A DNA stretch of 17,702 nucleotides from positions 1 through 17,702 of the forward strand of contig JANXEC010000007.1 in NCBI GenBank assembly GCA_025058915.1. The letters run 5' to 3'. The notes under the pieces are model-generated. The model searched no databases. It was not told the origin of the DNA and saw only the letters and a program-made list of their open reading frames with translations. Source of the stretch: Microcaldota archaeon (GTDB lineage Archaea; Micrarchaeota; Micrarchaeia; Anstonellales; J096). Shown piece after piece: positions 13,997-17,702 of the stretch (positions are counted from its first letter, which is position 1; each line of letters begins with the position of its first letter). The position numbers were made by a program, and so were the translations under genes.

Positions 13997-15066
13997 TTCT
14001 TCAAGGATTGTTCTGCTCTTGGACCAGGTATAAAGTCTTGGTATGGTGAATTAACATTCTTGAGTAACACTATCAGAGAGTTAGGATCCTCGTTGTGATA
14101 TCTATAATCCCTGAGTTTTGCCTCTAGTTTCCTAGCAAACTCTCTCACATGATCATGAGAAGCTACATTCTCATAACTCAACCTCTTACGACTCTGTCCT
14201 AGATAGGAGTAGGATTTTATCTCTATGTAATCTGCTACAACATCATTCAGTATCTCTGCAAATTCCTCTATTGACTTATCATCATCATTTATACCCCTCA
14301 TGAGAGTGATCCTTATCACTCTCCTACAATTCAGATCCTTCAGCATATGGAGAGTCTCCATGAGTCTCTCCCATCCATCTAAGTATACAGATCGAATTAT
14401 TTTCTTGAACATCGATGGATTGGGAGTGGAGAAACTTATGTACAGCTGAGTTGGCAGAGCATCCATCTCCTTGAGTTTCCAAATCTTCTCTGGTTCCTGC
14501 CCATTACTGACTACAAATATACTCCTAGTCTCTGGATGCTCTCTGAGTTTTAGTATGAGTTGGCCTAATTTTGGATATATAGTAGGTTCGCCTGATAGAG
14601 AGATGGCCCAATGAGTTGGCCACATCTCATACGCCTCTCTGAACATCCTCCTGTTCACCTTACTGTTTCCCCCAAAACCAACTAATAATTTCTTCCTCTG
14701 CTCCACAGTGCCTCTGATAATATCCTCTGGATCATCCACTTCACTATCATCCATTGTTATTCTAGAATACCATTCCATAGGTCTCCAGCAGAATACACAT
14801 GCCTCATGACACCATGCGGTGGCTGGTGACATCTCGGCACATCTGTGAGTGTCAATACCATAGAACTTCCTCTTGTAGCATGCTGGCCCATTCTTCAGAT
14901 TCTTCTTAGTCCAACTACATATATGAACAGCTGAATGATTACCCACAATTCCATATATATTTGCCCATTTCTTTCTCTGCTCTTCACTGAATGTAATCTT
15001 CCCATTCCTGTATTCATCCTTCAACCTACTATTCAGAGCATCGAGATTCAGATTCACCTTTGCCAT
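13978..15066 (-). CDS. taw1: 4-demethylwyosine synthase (radical SAM), tRNA-Phe modification
   Basis: TYW1/Taw1 condenses N1-methylguanosine-37 of tRNA-Phe with pyruvate to form the tricyclic 4-demethylwyosine. The protein has 362 aa. The radical-SAM cluster is CHEACVFC (Cys86, Cys90, Cys93), and a second cluster site is formed by Cys50, Cys63 and Cys76. These spacings (13, 13, 10, 4, 3) match those I recall for the Methanocaldococcus enzyme. SLSGEPTIYPKLG and SNGQEP are the expected barrel motifs. The N-terminal region lacks the flavodoxin domain of eukaryotic TYW1, as in archaea. It is divergent from top6B over 36 bp and predicted leaderless. The final six codons and stop lie antisense to the 3' part of tRNA-Pro. 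Confidence 0.95.
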   Translation of the reverse strand: MAKVNLNLDALNSRLKDEYRNGKITFSEEQRKKWANIYGIVGNHSAVHICSWTKKNLKNGPACYKRKFYGIDTHRCAEMSPATAWCHEACVFCWRPMEWYSRITMDDSEVDDPEDIIRGTVEQRKKLLVGFGGNSKVNRRMFREAYEMWPTHWAISLSGEPTIYPKLGQLILKLREHPETRSIFVVSNGQEPEKIWKLKEMDALPTQLYISFSTPNPSMFKKIIRSVYLDGWERLMETLHMLKDLNCRRVIRITLMRGINDDDKSIEEFAEILNDVVADYIEIKSYSYLGQSRKRLSYENVASHDHVREFARKLEAKLRDYRYHNEDPNSLIVLLKNVNSPYQDFIPGPRAEQSLKNGDARI

Positions 15067-15073
15067 TATGAAA

Positions 15074-15080
15074 TATAAAT
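15074..15080 (+). promoter_or_regulatory. TATA box of top6B
   Basis: tataaat is centred 26-26.5 bp before the top6B ATG (15103), predicting a leaderless mRNA. It lies between the taw1 start codon and the taw1 TATA box. Confidence 0.55.
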
Positions 15081-15087
15081 ATCTAAA

Positions 15088-15097
15088 GTTTTAAAAG
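15088..15097 (-). promoter_or_regulatory. TATA box of taw1
   Basis: gttttaaaag (TTTAAA at 15090-15095) is centred 26.5 bp upstream of the taw1 start codon on the minus strand. It is only 16 bp from the top6B TATA box, so the two promoters are interleaved. Confidence 0.55.
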
Positions 15098-15102
15098 TAA
15101 AT

Positions 15103-16617
15103 ATGAATTATAAAATCATGTTCGAGGACTTCAGAGAGTATAGTGTTGCAGAATTCTTCAAGAAGAACAGACATATGTTAGGTTTTTCCGGAAAGATCAA
15201 GAGTCTTACTACTGTTGTTCATGAACTGGTGACAAACTCTCTCGATGCATGCGAAGAGGCTGAGATTCTACCTGATATCAAAGTAGAGATATACTTTATA
15301 GACAATGAAAAGGCAAAAGTAATAGTCTCTGATAATGGTCCTGGAATACCAAAAGAACTGATAGGAAAAGTATATGGTAAATTATTAGCAGGAACCAAAT
15401 TCCACAAGTACAAACAACAGAGAGGTCAACAAGGAATAGGTGCAGCAGGTGTTACTATGTATTCAAAGATAACCACCGGTGTGCCTGTACATGTTATATC
15501 AATGCACAGAGGGAAGATGGTGATAGCTGATGTGAGTATTGATATAAATAGAAATGAACCTATAGTCGAAAACATGGTAGAGACAGATACAGATGTACAT
15601 GGTGTGATAGTTGAGGTTGTTGTTGGTGATGTGAAGATCGATAAGGGAGAATATAGTGTGTATGAATACATAAGACAGACCGCAATAGCAAACCCTCACG
15701 CATCCATAGAACTTATAGTGAATGGAGAGAGGATCTACTATCCTAGACAGATCGATGTGCCTCCAAAGAGACCAGTTGAGACACTCCCTCATATACTTGG
15801 AATCACACCATACGAGTTCTACGAAATGGCCAGAAACAGTACCTCTAGAACTCTTAGATCATTCATTCTGAATTCATTCGATAGAGTCACTAACAACAAA
15901 TTAGATGAATTAGGTAATGTATTGAAGAGTCTAGACATATCACTAGAGAAATCTCCCAAGGAGGTAACTTGGGAGGAAGTAGAGAAGATAATAAAAGTAG
16001 TAAAAACAATCAAATGGTATCCGCCCAGAAAGGATGTATTGATCCCTATAGGAGAGGCAAATCTACAGAGAACCATAGAAGCGGTGTACAGGCCTGAATT
16101 GATTGTTACCAGAACAAGAGATCCAAAGATCTACAGAGACGGAATACCTTTCATCGTAGAGGTAGGGATTGCATATGGGGGTAATGTGATAAATAGAATT
16201 CATAGATACGCAAACAGAGTTCCATTACTATTTGATTCCTCTGCATGTGCAATACCTAAAGCAATCCAGGAGATCGATTGGAATAGATATGAGATACAGG
16301 ACATAAACAATTCCCCAATAGCTATAGTAGTACACCTAGCAAGTGTGTTCATTCCATATGTATCTGCAGGTAAGACAGCGATTGCACAGGAAGAAGAGAT
16401 AGTTCAGGAGATCAAACTAGCACTCATGGATGCAGCCAGAGCTATCAAAGACCATATAAAGGAAAAATACAAGATTCAAGAGATGAACAGGAAGAAACAG
16501 GCACTGTTGAGATACGTGGATCAACTGTCTTCTGATATTTCATCTCTATCTGGTGAGGACAGAGAATTGATAAAAAACAAACTCGAAGAGATAATTAGAG
16601 AGAAATACTCTATATAG
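15103..16617 (+). CDS. top6B: DNA topoisomerase VI subunit B
   Basis: The ATPase subunit of the archaeal type IIB topoisomerase that relaxes and decatenates DNA with the Top6A cleavage subunit. It has 504 aa, near the usual length. The GHKL ATP site shows the N box HELVTNSLDA (Glu41, Asn45), SDNGPGIPK (76-84, G1) and RGQQGIGAAG (107-116, G2). A helix-two-turn-helix region follows (about 220-300), then the transducer domain with the probable ATP-sensing Lys424 in SAGKTA. The C-terminal helix is long and charged. top6A, which adjoins top6B in many archaea, is not adjacent here. The start is fixed by the TATA spacing. The 3' end overlaps the convergent ftsZ by 8 nt. Confidence 0.97.
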   Translation: MNYKIMFEDFREYSVAEFFKKNRHMLGFSGKIKSLTTVVHELVTNSLDACEEAEILPDIKVEIYFIDNEKAKVIVSDNGPGIPKELIGKVYGKLLAGTKFHKYKQQRGQQGIGAAGVTMYSKITTGVPVHVISMHRGKMVIADVSIDINRNEPIVENMVETDTDVHGVIVEVVVGDVKIDKGEYSVYEYIRQTAIANPHASIELIVNGERIYYPRQIDVPPKRPVETLPHILGITPYEFYEMARNSTSRTLRSFILNSFDRVTNNKLDELGNVLKSLDISLEKSPKEVTWEEVEKIIKVVKTIKWYPPRKDVLIPIGEANLQRTIEAVYRPELIVTRTRDPKIYRDGIPFIVEVGIAYGGNVINRIHRYANRVPLLFDSSACAIPKAIQEIDWNRYEIQDINNSPIAIVVHLASVFIPYVSAGKTAIAQEEEIVQEIKLALMDAARAIKDHIKEKYKIQEMNRKKQALLRYVDQLSSDISSLSGEDRELIKNKLEEIIREKYSI

Positions 16618-17702
16618 ATCTCAAGAACCCTGGTCCACTACCTTTGTCTGAAGATGAATAATCATCTGATTCGTCTCCATATGCAGATCTTATCCTGGAA
16701 TCTCCTATACTACTCCCTCTCACTCCTGCAACGATAGCAACAATCTCTATCTTTCCTTCGTAGTTAGGTACTATTCTTGCACCCCACTTCACCTGTGCAT
16801 CAGGATCCATCTTATCTGTTATCATCTCTACAGCCTTGGTAGCCTCTCCAAGTGTTATCTCCTCACCTGCTGTTATATGAACTAGAGCACCCTTTGCTCC
16901 CTCAAAGCTAACATCTAACAATCTATTCTTAATAACTTGATCAACTGCAACCTTTACCTTCTCGTTACCTCTACCCTCTCCAACTGCTATGAACCCAAGA
17001 CCCCCATCTCCCAGTACAGCCCTCACATCAGCAAAATCTATGTTCATCAGAGAAGGTTGTGTAATGGTCCATGCCAGTCCTGTTATGGCTCTTGCAAGTA
17101 TCTCATCTGCAACCTGGAAAGCATCATTCATCTTGAGGTTAGGGAAGAGCTCTACTAATCTGTTGTTATCTATCACTATCACAGAGTTGCTGTATTTCAG
17201 TAGTTCCTGTAATGCCTGATCTGCTTTATTCTTTCTAGCTCTCTCTAAGGAGAAAGGATATGTAACCATAGATATAACTATTGCAGACTGCTCCTTTGCT
17301 ATCTTTGCCACTATAGGTGCTGCTCCGGATCCAGTACCCCCTCCTAGACCAGCACATATGAACACTAGGTTAGCACCCTCTAGCTCCTTCTGGATCTCTG
17401 CTCTATCTAGTTCTGCAGCCTTTGCTCCCACGTCTGGATATCCTCCTGCTCCCATTCCCTTGGTGAGGCTCTTACCTATCAGGATCTTCTTTGCACTGTC
17501 ATGTATGAGGTCTAGATGCTTCTTATCTGTGTTTATTGCTATCAACTCTGTTCCTTTCACTCCTATCTTTATTAGCCTGTTGATAGTGTTGTTACCTCCT
17601 CCCCCCACTCCGACCGTAACTATTCTGATCCTGTCACTACCTATAGCTGATTCGTCTTGCTTCTGTGCTGCTCCACTACCTATTGCAGATCTTATGAGAT
17701 CT
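16610..17702 (-). CDS. ftsZ: Cell division protein FtsZ (start beyond right edge)
   Basis: The tubulin-like GTPase of the division ring. The frame stays open to the window edge. The GTG at 17608 would cut the nucleotide-binding loop in half: upstream codons give RIRIVTVGVGGGGNNTINRL, the standard first strand and loop, preceded by a polar extension with two SAIGS copies. Visible motifs are GAGGYPDVG, the tubulin signature GLGGGTGSGAAP, and the T7-loop region NIDFADVRAVL with the catalytic acidic residue, so GTP hydrolysis should be intact. The C-terminal tail is short and Ser/Asp-rich and ends in FLRSI rather than the bacterial FtsA/ZipA-binding peptide. FtsZ1 versus FtsZ2 class cannot be decided here. 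The 3' end overlaps top6B by 8 nt. Confidence 0.97.
   Translation of the reverse strand, partial: DLIRSAIGSGAAQKQDESAIGSDRIRIVTVGVGGGGNNTINRLIKIGVKGTELIAINTDKKHLDLIHDSAKKILIGKSLTKGMGAGGYPDVGAKAAELDRAEIQKELEGANLVFICAGLGGGTGSGAAPIVAKIAKEQSAIVISMVTYPFSLERARKNKADQALQELLKYSNSVIVIDNNRLVELFPNLKMNDAFQVADEILARAITGLAWTITQPSLMNIDFADVRAVLGDGGLGFIAVGEGRGNEKVKVAVDQVIKNRLLDVSFEGAKGALVHITAGEEITLGEATKAVEMITDKMDPDAQVKWGARIVPNYEGKIEIVAIVAGVRGSSIGDSRIRSAYGDESDDYSSSDKGSGPGFLRSI

Noticed and set aside
16610..17608. ftsZ starting at GTG 17608
   Set aside because: The frame continues upstream with RIRIVTVGV, the conserved first strand of FtsZ, so the true start lies outside the window.
17619..17690. Two SAIGS copies in the FtsZ N-terminal extension as a meaningful repeat
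   Set aside because: Only two five-residue copies in a low-complexity polar tail; chance is sufficient.
1..17702. CRISPR array, insertion sequence, integrase or virus-derived module
   Set aside because: No regularly spaced repeats, terminal inverted repeats, transposase or integrase motifs were found; apart from the remnant at 721-1309 the content is core chromosomal.

Overview
This 17.7 kb window is ordinary chromosomal DNA from an AT-rich archaeon. Arginine is encoded almost entirely by AGA/AGG, and the gene set is diagnostically archaeal: Top6B, Taw1, an archaeal-type AlaRS with an N-terminal zinc module, a proteasome beta subunit with an 8-residue propeptide, Lhr helicase, a GAN/RecJ-like DHH protein and FtsZ. 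FtsZ, Top6B, the very tight packing and mostly leaderless genes suggest a DPANN (Micrarchaeota/Parvarchaeota-like) or Thermoplasmatota lineage. The archaeal assignment is firm; the lineage is a guess. No CRISPR array, insertion sequence or rRNA was seen.

Layout: (1) 1-729 (+), the 3' part of a helical-repeat protein resembling mTERF repeats. (2) 721-1309 (-), about 590 bp with no intact gene, which holds a frameshifted remnant of a sequon-rich cell-surface protein. (3) tRNA-Glu(CTC), minus strand. (4) A minus-strand operon, transcribed marC, lhr, metallophosphoesterase, DHH exonuclease (6439 down to 1421), with reading frames that abut or overlap: a DNA/RNA-processing cluster preceded by a membrane protein. 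(5) A plus-strand run: psmB, an unknown all-helical protein overlapping its 3' end, and alaS, which lacks the usual C-terminal C-Ala domain. (6) A small VirB2/TrbC-like pilin candidate (-), divergent from an M17 leucyl aminopeptidase (+). (7) A flippase-like membrane protein (-), divergent from htpX (+), followed one base later by tRNA-Pro(TGG). (8) taw1 (-), whose 3' end lies antisense over tRNA-Pro, divergent from top6B (+), which converges on ftsZ (-). ftsZ runs off the right edge.

The most striking structure is regulatory. In three divergent pairs (marC/psmB, pilin/pepA, flippase/htpX) a single self-complementary TTTAAA lies about 25-29 bp from both start codons, so one TATA site could drive two leaderless transcripts in opposite directions. 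In the fourth pair (taw1/top6B) two TATA boxes interleave in a 36-bp gap, each 26.5 bp from its own start codon. The same spacing separates a TATA box from the mature 5' end of tRNA-Glu, suggesting a tRNA made without a 5' leader.

Other points of interest are the decayed surface-protein gene, the mTERF-like repeats in an archaeon, the C-Ala-less AlaRS, the orphan pilin-like protein, and the coding/antisense-tRNA overlap.
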